NCBI GenBank assembly: GCA_030152605.1
Contig: JASLJB010000352.1
Span: 1 to 17,838, forward strand
Length of the DNA: 17,838 bases
Origin: Acinetobacter sp.
Lineage (GTDB): Bacteria > Pseudomonadota > Gammaproteobacteria > Pseudomonadales > Moraxellaceae
Direction of reading: 5' to 3'
Position 1 is the stretch's first letter, and each line of letters starts with the position of its first letter. This document shows positions 1 to 6,991 of the stretch, piece after piece. A program made the position numbers and the translations under genes. The notes below the pieces were generated by a model. That model was not told the DNA's origin and made no database searches. It worked only from the letters and a program-made list of their open reading frames with translations.

Positions 1-84
1 GCTGAAATCTCACATCAATTTGAATATATTACTTTAAGAAAAAGTGTTGACTTAACTGTATTGAATGATCTGTTAAATAAATGA
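1..84 (+). CDS. C-terminal tail of an upstream gene, possible paralog of the next gene
   Basis: Frame 1 is open from the left edge to a TGA at 82-84 and encodes 27 residues; the other two plus frames hit stops early (frame 3 opens with TGA). The tail contains F-E-Y-x-T-L-x-K-x-V-D-L-T. This lines up with the C-terminus of the next gene, which has F-Q-Y-x-T-F-x-K-x-I-D-I-T: about six identities and many conservative changes over 19 positions, at the same distance from the stop. I infer that it is the end of a paralog of the gene at 228-1214. The rest lies outside the window, so start, length and function are unknown. A chance open frame of this length is possible. Confidence 0.5.
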   Translation, partial: AEISHQFEYITLRKSVDLTVLNDLLNK

Positions 85-214
85 TCAAATCTAGACTAGA
101 CGCTGTTGGTCGTTGGGGGGATTTAAATGAAATGGCGATTAAGTTTATGAAGATAAACCAAAGATTGAACCATATTATATAAATCAAATATGCGATTGGT
201 TTAAGCGCCAAACC

Positions 215-218
215 GGAG
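215..218 (+). promoter_or_regulatory. Ribosome binding site deciding the start at 228
   Basis: GGAG at 215-218 lies 9 nt before ATG at 228. An in-frame TTG at 219 directly abuts the GGAG and cannot use it, so ATG 228 is the preferred start. Confidence 0.6.
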
Positions 219-227
219 TTGATTGGT

Positions 228-1214
228 ATGTATCTTTATAAGTTGATGTTATTTTTATTTTTAAATCTAATTGTGATCGGTGATGGAATGGCTAAAAAAC
301 TATTGATTAATTTTGAAACTTTTGATTATCCTACACCACAAGGTATTTTTTTTAAAAAAGCGATTGGTGTTGATGGTGAGAGTCGCTATGTTAAAAAATA
401 TACTTTTATTGCATTACCTGAATACGATAAACCTTATGCAAAAGGCGTGGGATTATTTAAACATAATGCAGAGCCAGAAATACTCCAATCCTATGTTGAA
501 AAGATGCAGGATTTGGTTGAACTGTCAAAAAGAGATTACAAAGGTGTTAATCGATCTAGAGAGATATCTGTATCTAGTGTATTTGAAGGAAAAGTAATAA
601 ATAAAAAAATACAGCTTGATAATGCAATGAACGTAAGTGATAAGGCTAAAGCATTAAGTGAATGGTTTCGTTTAGAGTCTAGAGATATCGTATATCATCC
701 TCAAACTCGTTTAGAGACAGGTGTCTTAATTGATACTAATCTTAGATTCGATAACGGATATGTGTACATTGAAGTTGTAGTAGATAATCCATCAGATGAA
801 AATATTGAGATTTATGGTTTTAATGATCTTGTTCATGAAAATAGAACACGACGGGGGAGATCTATTAAACTCGGGATTCATGCCAATGATTTAAATGGTG
901 TCGGATTGTTTCTTGACTCTAAGTTTTATCAGGGTGGAAGTGATGACTCTATTATTTTAAATAAAAACAGTTCATCGAAGTTTATATTTAAATACAGTTA
1001 TAAAGAATTCTATGATGAATTGTTAAATCAAAATGGTTTTGATCGGTTGAATGCATTCATTGCAACTTATGGATTATTTAAATTTTCTGTGACTGTAAAT
1101 AATAGGTTTAAGGCACCAAGTGTCATTGGTGGGATTTTTCAATATAGTACTTTTGATAAAGAAATCGATATCACGCGTTTTAGACAATGGGTTGAGCAAT
1201 CATCGAGGTCTTGA
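228..1214 (+). CDS. Unrecognised protein with N-terminal hydrophobic segment; candidate T6SS immunity protein
   Basis: I do not recognise the family. The 328-residue product begins with a hydrophobic stretch (about residues 4-18, Y-K-L-M-L-F-L-F-L-N-L-I-V-I-G) that could be a signal peptide or membrane anchor. There is no lipobox cysteine and no strong Ala-x-Ala cleavage site. The remainder is charged and looks globular, rich in alternating beta-type segments in its second half (for example the L-R-F-D-N-G-Y-V-Y-I-E-V-V-V-D-N region). No catalytic motif is apparent. The gene is more AT-rich than the T6SS core. It lies 143 nt after the tail of a probable paralog and converges on the T6SS block, ending in a shared hairpin. 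Tandem, AT-rich, exported, enzyme-free proteins beside a T6SS locus are often immunity proteins; that role is an inference from context only. An orphan or unrelated envelope protein is equally possible. Confidence 0.75.
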   Translation: MYLYKLMLFLFLNLIVIGDGMAKKLLINFETFDYPTPQGIFFKKAIGVDGESRYVKKYTFIALPEYDKPYAKGVGLFKHNAEPEILQSYVEKMQDLVELSKRDYKGVNRSREISVSSVFEGKVINKKIQLDNAMNVSDKAKALSEWFRLESRDIVYHPQTRLETGVLIDTNLRFDNGYVYIEVVVDNPSDENIEIYGFNDLVHENRTRRGRSIKLGIHANDLNGVGLFLDSKFYQGGSDDSIILNKNSSSKFIFKYSYKEFYDELLNQNGFDRLNAFIATYGLFKFSVTVNNRFKAPSVIGGIFQYSTFDKEIDITRFRQWVEQSSRS

Positions 1215-1242
1215 TCGATATAATTTTTTTAATTACATAAAA

Positions 1243-1292
1243 CGAAACTGACCTCAACCTTTTTCGCAGCTGAAGTCTTGTTTCGATTTTTT
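1243..1292 (+). terminator. Rho-independent terminator between convergent genes
   Basis: CGAAAC at 1243-1248 pairs with GTTTCG at 1280-1285. Further paired blocks lie inside it (GAC with GTC, TCA with TGA, each separated by single or double unpaired bases). The hairpin is followed by six T's at 1287-1292, fitting termination of the rightward gene ending at 1214. On the other strand the hairpin is followed by a shorter T run (complement of AAAA at 1239-1242), so it may also end the leftward lipoprotein transcript. Confidence 0.65.
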
Positions 1293-1305
1293 GATCAATA
1301 TAGGC

Positions 1306-1902
1306 TTAGTCATTACAGGTTACAGGTTTGACAAGTAACTCACTCTTTCCATTTTGGAAAGTATATAGCTTGGATGAGTTAAAGACTTTGATCACTTGAG
1401 TTTGAGCCAACGCTGTTTTAAATGTCTCAAGTTTTTGTGGGTTGATCTCTTCAAATGGATTGCCATAGTTTTTATTGTCCAGTAAGAACTGCGTTGTACC
1501 TGCCTGAGGATTATGGCCACGCAATATTTCTTTGCCACTGGTATCTTGAAGCTTAAAACTTGCTTGCTGGCCCGGAATCTTACAGTTTAGTTTGAATGTT
1601 AGCATGTAGCCGTCTTTGGATTTGTTTTGAAGGCTATAAATCCCAAGTAGATCATTTTCAATATACAACCACTGCCCCACAGGCATGTTTATTTTGAGCT
1701 GCTGAATCTGCTCAAGTGTGGTTTTACTGATATCTACGACGCCTTGTTTGTCAATTTCAGGAATTTTGTTTTTATCGCCTAAGCCAACCCAAGAGCCAAC
1801 TTTTGATGTTGCTTTTGAGGTGCTTTTCGAAATGCTTTGGCAGCCGGTGAGTGCGGTAAATAGCATCAAAACACTCGCGGTTATTTTAAATTTTTGATTC
1901 AT
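1306..1902 (-). CDS. Outer-membrane lipoprotein at the end of the T6SS block
   Basis: This 198-residue protein has a lipoprotein signal peptide: basic N-terminus, hydrophobic core and lipobox L18-T19-G20-C21. Residue +2 is Gln rather than Asp, so sorting to the outer membrane is expected. After a Ser/Lys-rich tether (about 22-36) comes a compact domain with beta-like segments and two further cysteines (C107, C196) that could form a disulfide. I see no known enzymatic motif. It is the last gene of the leftward T6SS block, 88 nt after tagX; the gap shows no convincing terminator or promoter. Start choice is supported by AAGG upstream and the intact signal peptide. A canonical T6SS contains the outer-membrane lipoprotein TssJ, and no recognisable TssJ is present here. 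The size and topology fit, but I cannot see TssJ sequence signatures, so the link is a hypothesis. Confidence 0.85.
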   Translation of the reverse strand: MNQKFKITASVLMLFTALTGCQSISKSTSKATSKVGSWVGLGDKNKIPEIDKQGVVDISKTTLEQIQQLKINMPVGQWLYIENDLLGIYSLQNKSKDGYMLTFKLNCKIPGQQASFKLQDTSGKEILRGHNPQAGTTQFLLDNKNYGNPFEEINPQKLETFKTALAQTQVIKVFNSSKLYTFQNGKSELLVKPVTCND

Positions 1903-1990
1903 TCTTCAGTGACCTTTTTATCATTTAAATAGGTTGATGATACGCGCTGTGAATGTGTCTAGCGACTGAACTATTCACTGCATTTTGAGT

Positions 1991-2959
1991 TTAATTGAGA
2001 TTCGCTGCTGAAAGTTGCCCTTCAGTCGTGAGTTTCTCAGCCATTTCCTGCGTTTTTTTCAAACCTGGCATACGGTATTCGGTATGGCCATAATCTTTAA
2101 TAGACTTCCAACGTCCACCCCATGTCAGACCAACTGATTCAGCGACTTGACCATAAAGCTCATAACCTCGCATTGCCCAAGGATCACGTTCAGTAATCAC
2201 CACTTTGCCGTTTCGTTTAAACGCGACATCGGCAGCTAAACCAAATTGGTGATAACTTTGATAGGCGCGCGCACGGGTAGTATTCGGATTTCCAGACAGC
2301 ATATTTTGACGGTTAGGACTACGATAGCCTTCGAGTAAAACCAGCTCATAGCCATGTTGCTCTTTCATGATTTTAAAGACCATGAGTAGGCGCTGTTTAT
2401 AACGCGGATTCATACGATCCCATTTACGATCAACCATCGATGTATTCAACTGCGCATTCATATCACTGATTGCATCAGGATCAATAATCGTTGTATTCGG
2501 TGCTACGATTGGCGCAGGTAATGGATGACTGTTTTCAAACTGCATGGCTTCAACAATCGCGGCTTGAATCAAGTGGTCATCAACTACTGGCGGTGGGGTT
2601 AATATTTCCCCATTGAGTAAGGCATAAATTTGCGGGTCAACGGCTTTTAGATAATCAGCTTCTACTTTGGTTGGGTCAATACTGCGCGTAAAAGCAAATA
2701 CTAAAATACTCGCAAATAAAAATACACCTGCGATCAATATCCACCATTGTTGTAAATGCCAATGTTGCTGCGTGTTCTCTGCACTGGCTGCATGATTCAT
2801 TTGCTGGGCAAAATCACGCATTTCAGAAAGTTTCTTTTTACTGGAGGGTAATAAAGATTGAGTAAAACTACTGAGCTTGAGCCTTAATTCATAAGACATC
2901 AATAGTGCCAGTATCAGTACCAAAAGAATAAAAAATAATATGATAATAAAAATCAGCAT
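1991..2959 (-). CDS. tagX: TagX, membrane-anchored M15/LAS-type peptidoglycan endopeptidase
   Basis: The 322-residue protein has two membrane segments (about residues 2-22 and 72-90) and a C-terminal peptidase domain (about 170-310). The loop between the segments is rich in Lys and Arg, so N-out, loop-in, C-out topology is likely, placing the catalytic domain in the periplasm. LAS-family zinc ligands are visible: S-Y-H237-x6-D244 and D289-Y-G-H292, the Asp-x-x-His arrangement known from phage endolysins of the M15 family. G-Y-R-S-P upstream is also typical. In Acinetobacter, TagX is an L,D-endopeptidase needed for T6SS activity, presumably opening peptidoglycan for the apparatus. ATG 2959 is chosen because it starts one base after the upstream stop and gives a clean first membrane helix. 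The frame stays open further upstream, but only across the preceding gene. Confidence 0.9.
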   Translation of the reverse strand: MLIFIIILFFILLVLILALLMSYELRLKLSSFTQSLLPSSKKKLSEMRDFAQQMNHAASAENTQQHWHLQQWWILIAGVFLFASILVFAFTRSIDPTKVEADYLKAVDPQIYALLNGEILTPPPVVDDHLIQAAIVEAMQFENSHPLPAPIVAPNTTIIDPDAISDMNAQLNTSMVDRKWDRMNPRYKQRLLMVFKIMKEQHGYELVLLEGYRSPNRQNMLSGNPNTTRARAYQSYHQFGLAADVAFKRNGKVVITERDPWAMRGYELYGQVAESVGLTWGGRWKSIKDYGHTEYRMPGLKKTQEMAEKLTTEGQLSAANLN

Positions 2960-2960
2960 T

Positions 2961-3644
2961 TTATTTTTCTTGCACGCTTTGTGTGATTGAAATCGAGGTG
3001 CTTGCAGGAGGTGATGTTTCTGCTTGAAGCTGTGCAATTCGTTCAACATCCGTCGATCGCGGCATCGCCATGCGCTCAGATGAGGCGGGCTTAGGCGTTT
3101 CAACTGATTTATCTTTCGCGCTGTCTTTTTTCGCAGGATTGGCTTTGGATTTGACTTCAGCAGCGCCTTTCGAGGTCTGAGTCGCTTGATCTTTCATGTT
3201 TTTCTGAGTGCTTTTATCCCCGAAGACCTTTTCAAAAGGTGTTTTGCTCGCTGATGGTGCTTGCTTCGAGGTGATTTGTGGTGCCGGGTTAAACAGCTGA
3301 CGCAATTCTTCCTCTTTGACTTTGGTGAAGTTTTCGTCTTGTTCATCTTGAGCACTAAGTCCGGGATGATCAGATTCTTGCGTTTGCTTTTCTGCTTTAG
3401 CGAGCGGCATTGAAGCAGTTTGTTGGTGGATATCATCTGCTTGTTGTGTATCTTGATCAGACATCTGGGCTTGTGACGCATGCTCAATGGTTTTTGAATT
3501 GAATGAGCTATAGGCAAAAAGCACAAGGCAGGTGCTGAATACCCCAGCTAAAAAACCAATTGATAGATACATCAGAGGTTTTTTAGCTGCTTTCTTGTGC
3601 TTTGCCTGTAATATACGGACATTATTTTGCTTTTCTTGAGCCAT
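2961..3644 (-). CDS. Bitopic membrane protein with long disordered periplasmic tail
   Basis: The 227-residue protein has a short basic cytoplasmic end (K-H-K-K-A-A-K-K at about 15-22), one membrane helix (about 24-45) and a low-complexity tail rich in Gln, Lys, Ser, Asp, Ala and Pro, predicted to lie in the periplasm. The tail ends without a recognisable folded domain; in particular no SPOR or OmpA-like peptidoglycan-binding domain is visible, although the overall plan resembles FtsN-like proteins. It sits 24 nt after tssL and ends one base before the tagX start, so it is almost certainly co-translated with tagX. A scaffold or regulator of TagX or of the TssL-TssM complex is the natural guess, but nothing in the sequence proves it. 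It may match one of the Acinetobacter T6SS-associated (Asa) proteins; I cannot say which. Confidence 0.85.
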   Translation of the reverse strand: MAQEKQNNVRILQAKHKKAAKKPLMYLSIGFLAGVFSTCLVLFAYSSFNSKTIEHASQAQMSDQDTQQADDIHQQTASMPLAKAEKQTQESDHPGLSAQDEQDENFTKVKEEELRQLFNPAPQITSKQAPSASKTPFEKVFGDKSTQKNMKDQATQTSKGAAEVKSKANPAKKDSAKDKSVETPKPASSERMAMPRSTDVERIAQLQAETSPPASTSISITQSVQEK

Positions 3645-3668
3645 AGCGAATTCTTATTTAACAATAAT

Positions 3669-4472
3669 TTAAGGTAAGTGAATGGTGATATGTGCTTGTT
3701 CGACCGGAGTAGTAATGACATTGTTAAATGATGAAAGCGCATCATGTTCATTTTGGGCAAGGAAGTAACGTAAGCCGATAAATGAAAATAAGGCAAAGAG
3801 CAGCAAGAAAATTAAAATCCATAAGAAGGGGAGTTCGCGGTGGATAATATTTCGGATCTGATCGGGTAAAGCTGCAAAAGGTGAAAATGCGGTTTTCTTG
3901 CCCTTTAAATAATCAATTTCATCGCCGAGTCGTGCCACGAGATGGTTTAGGCTTTCTATGGATTCAATTCTGTATTTGCCTTGGAAACCAAGTAATAGAC
4001 AATAATGGAAAACCTCTAAACTGGCTAAGCGTGCTTTACCCTTGCTGCGTAATATTTCTAAATCTTCAAAAAAACGATAACCCGCCAATTGAGAGCCAAA
4101 TAAACTCAATTGTAATGGGTTAATCAGCCATATATTTTGCAGATTAAAATAGCTTGGATCTTGTTGTGTCACGATGGTTTCATCGAGCAGTGCGCAGTAA
4201 GCATATTTAGAGTCGTGAATATCTTCACCCGAAAATTGAAACTTCTTGGCTTGCTGTTCAAAACGATTGAGTAACTCTAATATTCGTTCTCTAAACTGTT
4301 GCGGATGCTGTGGTACATATCCGTTTTTGAGTAAGAATACGATATAAAACCCATCATAAAGTAAATCAATTAAATTATTACTTTGATTTAACTTGAGATG
4401 CGTGGGGGGCGTGATACCAGAACCGATTTGGCCATTATCAAATAGTGATGGGGTGTTATTCGTTGGGTTCAT
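3669..4472 (-). CDS. tssL: TssL (DotU/IcmH family), T6SS inner-membrane complex protein
   Basis: TssL forms the inner-membrane complex with TssM and links it to the baseplate. The 267 residues show the DotU cytoplasmic domain (about 32-200). Family motifs are visible: Y-C-A-L-L-D-E-T-I (92-100), G-Y-R-F-F-E-D-L-E-I-L (131-141) and L-E-V-F-H-Y-C-L-L-L-G-F-Q-G-K-Y (152-167). A single C-terminal membrane helix follows (about 215-237), then a short periplasmic tail of about 30 residues. Extended TssL proteins carry an OmpA-like peptidoglycan-binding domain after this helix; this one does not, so wall anchoring must come from another protein. It starts 16 nt after tssK with AAGAGA as likely ribosome binding site. 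Confidence 0.96.
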   Translation of the reverse strand: MNPTNNTPSLFDNGQIGSGITPPTHLKLNQSNNLIDLLYDGFYIVFLLKNGYVPQHPQQFRERILELLNRFEQQAKKFQFSGEDIHDSKYAYCALLDETIVTQQDPSYFNLQNIWLINPLQLSLFGSQLAGYRFFEDLEILRSKGKARLASLEVFHYCLLLGFQGKYRIESIESLNHLVARLGDEIDYLKGKKTAFSPFAALPDQIRNIIHRELPFLWILIFLLLFALFSFIGLRYFLAQNEHDALSSFNNVITTPVEQAHITIHLP

Positions 4473-4488
4473 TCTAGATCTCTTAATC

Positions 4489-5853
4489 TTATCCGTTGAT
4501 CACTGCAATAAGTTCTACACTAATATCTTGAAAACCTGCTGGTACATAGATACAGATCGATTCTGAATCCAGCATACGTTGATACAGCTCATGATGTGGT
4601 TCAACTTCAAAATAGCTTACGCCAGAGCGGACTGGAATTGCGGTCGGGACTTGCATTAAATGATGTAGTGGGATGGCTGGAAGTGCAGAAACAACGCGTT
4701 GTTCGACATCTACGGTATTACCGACTTTGAAACGTAGTGGCACAATTTGAATGAGTTCGTGGGTCTGCATCATTGCACTTGAAACTGCAAGATATAAACG
4801 ACTATCCCGATTAATTTTATCTGACTCTAAACCACCGACCCAGTAAGACGGACGTGTTTCTTTTAAGCTAATACTGATATAGCGATTAGAAATAATAGTA
4901 TCGAGCAGATCGCGTAAAATAACATCCAGTTCAGAAAAGCTTTGCTGTAAATGATGGTGATTGTATTTGGGTAAGTGCTCGACCTCATAAGCAGTCGAAA
5001 AAGTCAGTAATGATCCCGTCAGTCTGAGTAATTCACAAAACAAGCGCTCCGGATGAATCAATGCATTTTGACTTAAATGATTTAAACTGGCATGCGCGGT
5101 ATTGAGTGCGTTGACCAACCAAAACGACACAATATCACCAGATCGAAACTCAATCAGTTTCTGCTCATTTTCACGATTATTGGATTGAATGGTTTTAATC
5201 TTGGCGCGAATAACATTCAGGGTTCGCCTTAGATTATTCATCAAGGTTTCATTGGCTTCTATATGCATGATCGGCGGTATGAATTGCGGATCGATTTCAA
5301 AGTTGCCTGCGTTTTGCCGTTTAATTTTGGCGATCGGTAAATAAATTGATCCATCTACTTCATGGCTCGGATCACTATTGATATCGAGTATTTTAAATTG
5401 AGCACGACGTCGCAGTAAGGTGATTTCTGCTGGTGAGGCATCAGTAAATAAGTCATGCGTATCAGATAGGTAGGAGTGATAACGTCCAGGTTGGGCACTG
5501 TCTTCGAAAGCAACATTCTGCTTATTGGCCTGTATGATGGGCAAGGCCAGATAAACCAACATTTCGCCATTCATTTTTAAATCATCTAGCTGAATCGGTT
5601 CTGGTAAAAGGTCTTGCTGCGGCGCATTATAAATCTCACCATCTTGCCAAATCATTTGGACTTTTTCTAAAGCCAAAATATGCAGGTTGAGCTGCGCATA
5701 ATCAAACTGCAAGCTTTGAATACCATAAGAAAACGGAATGTTGGCGCGAATCAAATGATTTAAGTGTTGCTCGTGATAACTGTCTTGGATTTGGAAGTGT
5801 TGTGGACGTAGAAATAAACCTTCGCCCCAAAGTATTTTCTCTGCTTTAAACAT
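4489..5853 (-). CDS. tssK: TssK, T6SS baseplate component
   Basis: TssK trimers connect the TssEFG baseplate wedges to the cytoplasmic face of the TssLM membrane complex. The 454 residues match the family's usual length. The diagnostic N-terminus is present: W-G-E-G-L-F-L-R-P-Q-H-F at residues 9-20. The shell-domain region and the C-terminal receptor-binding part (ending V-E-L-I-A-V-I-N-G) are intact. The start is 6 nt after the tssA stop, with AAGGA inside the end of tssA serving as a somewhat distant ribosome binding site, so translation is probably coupled. Confidence 0.97.
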   Translation of the reverse strand: MFKAEKILWGEGLFLRPQHFQIQDSYHEQHLNHLIRANIPFSYGIQSLQFDYAQLNLHILALEKVQMIWQDGEIYNAPQQDLLPEPIQLDDLKMNGEMLVYLALPIIQANKQNVAFEDSAQPGRYHSYLSDTHDLFTDASPAEITLLRRRAQFKILDINSDPSHEVDGSIYLPIAKIKRQNAGNFEIDPQFIPPIMHIEANETLMNNLRRTLNVIRAKIKTIQSNNRENEQKLIEFRSGDIVSFWLVNALNTAHASLNHLSQNALIHPERLFCELLRLTGSLLTFSTAYEVEHLPKYNHHHLQQSFSELDVILRDLLDTIISNRYISISLKETRPSYWVGGLESDKINRDSRLYLAVSSAMMQTHELIQIVPLRFKVGNTVDVEQRVVSALPAIPLHHLMQVPTAIPVRSGVSYFEVEPHHELYQRMLDSESICIYVPAGFQDISVELIAVING

Positions 5854-5859
5854 GAATAA

Positions 5860-6975
5860 TTACCAGTCCTTTGATTCTTGAGTATTGGATTGAACACCGA
5901 GCAATTCTTGTACAGATGCCAATGGGTTGTCATCTTTAATCACTTGAGCGAGCCATTCATGCAGCGGCAATTGGCTCCATTGAATGGTTTTTTGCAACAT
6001 ATAACTGACTGGGCTATGGGGTTCATTTTTAGCAAAATAGTCAGATATTTCTTGCAAGACTTTCATCGCGTGTTCACGATTTTTTAAGTGATTCTGGGCG
6101 TCTAAACTAAAGTGAGCATTTGCAGCTGGCTGTGCTGTCACTTGAGTCATCTGGGTTTGATCGAGCTGCTGCTGGGCGTGGTTCTGATCCTGATCTAATG
6201 TAGAGGCTTGAGCGTCTATCGCGGAAAAACGATCGGTTTTATAAATTTTTTTAAGCTTTTCATCAATCCGCTCTAACTGTGAATCGATTTGAGCAAAGCT
6301 CGGTGCATCGAGTTCCATATGTCGATTCAATACAGTTTTGAGCAACTCCCATTGCCGCAGCATATCTGAGAAATTCTGGTATTGCTCGATCAAAAATGCT
6401 TGCGGAGATTGGTTGATGGCTTGTTCAAATTGCTCAAGCGCTGTACTGCTATTCAGTGGATCGTGATCATCAGCGAGTTTGCGTAAGTTGTTCTGTTGGT
6501 ACAGGATATTTTCATAATCGAGCAGGGTATAAGCCTGTTGATGGCTGATCGGGGTCTTTTTGATCAGCAAAGGCAGTTGATTAATCAAGCCCTGTAATAA
6601 ACCTAAGCGTTGATCTAAATCTTCATCCTCAATCACAGGATGGATTTCGAGCCAATATTGGTCAAGCATCTGTTGAGAAAGGCATAAGCTCTTGAGAATT
6701 CCCTCAAAACCATAGAGTTGAGCCCAGGCTTCGTTTAACCAGGTTAATAATCGAATATCTTTGGTGCTATGGATGAATAAGTCAGAAGTTTTTGCTGCCA
6801 CAAAGGGCCAATCGGCCTGCTTGGGTTCAGAGACCCAATCACCTTGATCGAGAAGTAAGTCATCTTGGGTTTTGGCTTTCTTAATCTCATGAAATGCATT
6901 GGAAAAAGAAAGATCTTCACCACAGGGGTTTTCTGCGCTAATCGGCTGAAGTAGGGGACTAATGTCTAAGCTCAT
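5860..6975 (-). CDS. tssA: TssA (ImpA family), T6SS tube/sheath priming and cap protein
   Basis: TssA recruits baseplate parts and coordinates co-polymerisation of the Hcp tube and TssBC sheath. The 371-residue protein has the ImpA N-terminal domain with its hallmark P-I-S-A-E-N-P-C-G-E-D-L-S-F (11-24). A middle region and a Gln-rich, probably flexible linker (about 255-290) follow. The C-terminal segment carries E-P-H-S-P-V-S-Y and P-L-H-E-W-L, typical of shorter TssA proteins. The C-terminus is Asp-Trp. It is 16 nt downstream of tssH and 6 nt upstream of tssK. ATG 6975 is the only sensible start; an ATG five bases earlier runs into a stop at once. Confidence 0.95.
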   Translation of the reverse strand: MSLDISPLLQPISAENPCGEDLSFSNAFHEIKKAKTQDDLLLDQGDWVSEPKQADWPFVAAKTSDLFIHSTKDIRLLTWLNEAWAQLYGFEGILKSLCLSQQMLDQYWLEIHPVIEDEDLDQRLGLLQGLINQLPLLIKKTPISHQQAYTLLDYENILYQQNNLRKLADDHDPLNSSTALEQFEQAINQSPQAFLIEQYQNFSDMLRQWELLKTVLNRHMELDAPSFAQIDSQLERIDEKLKKIYKTDRFSAIDAQASTLDQDQNHAQQQLDQTQMTQVTAQPAANAHFSLDAQNHLKNREHAMKVLQEISDYFAKNEPHSPVSYMLQKTIQWSQLPLHEWLAQVIKDDNPLASVQELLGVQSNTQESKDW

Positions 6976-6991
6976 ATCATTTCAACTCTAT

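Noticed and set aside
132..182. 16-codon plus-strand open frame between the two left-edge genes
   Set aside because: Too short, no good ribosome binding site and no recognisable features.
29..211. 60-codon minus-strand open frame at the left edge
   Set aside because: It overlaps the upstream tail and the intergenic stretch, has low-complexity hydrophobic content typical of AT-rich DNA, and shows no convincing ribosome site.
219..227. TTG at 219 as the start of the first complete gene
   Set aside because: It directly abuts the GGAG ribosome site, leaving no spacing, whereas ATG 228 is 9 nt away.
2960..3103. A 48-codon N-terminal extension of tagX starting at 3103
   Set aside because: It lies wholly over the preceding gene, is unlike any membrane or signal sequence, and the ATG at 2959 gives a clean membrane helix one base after the upstream stop.
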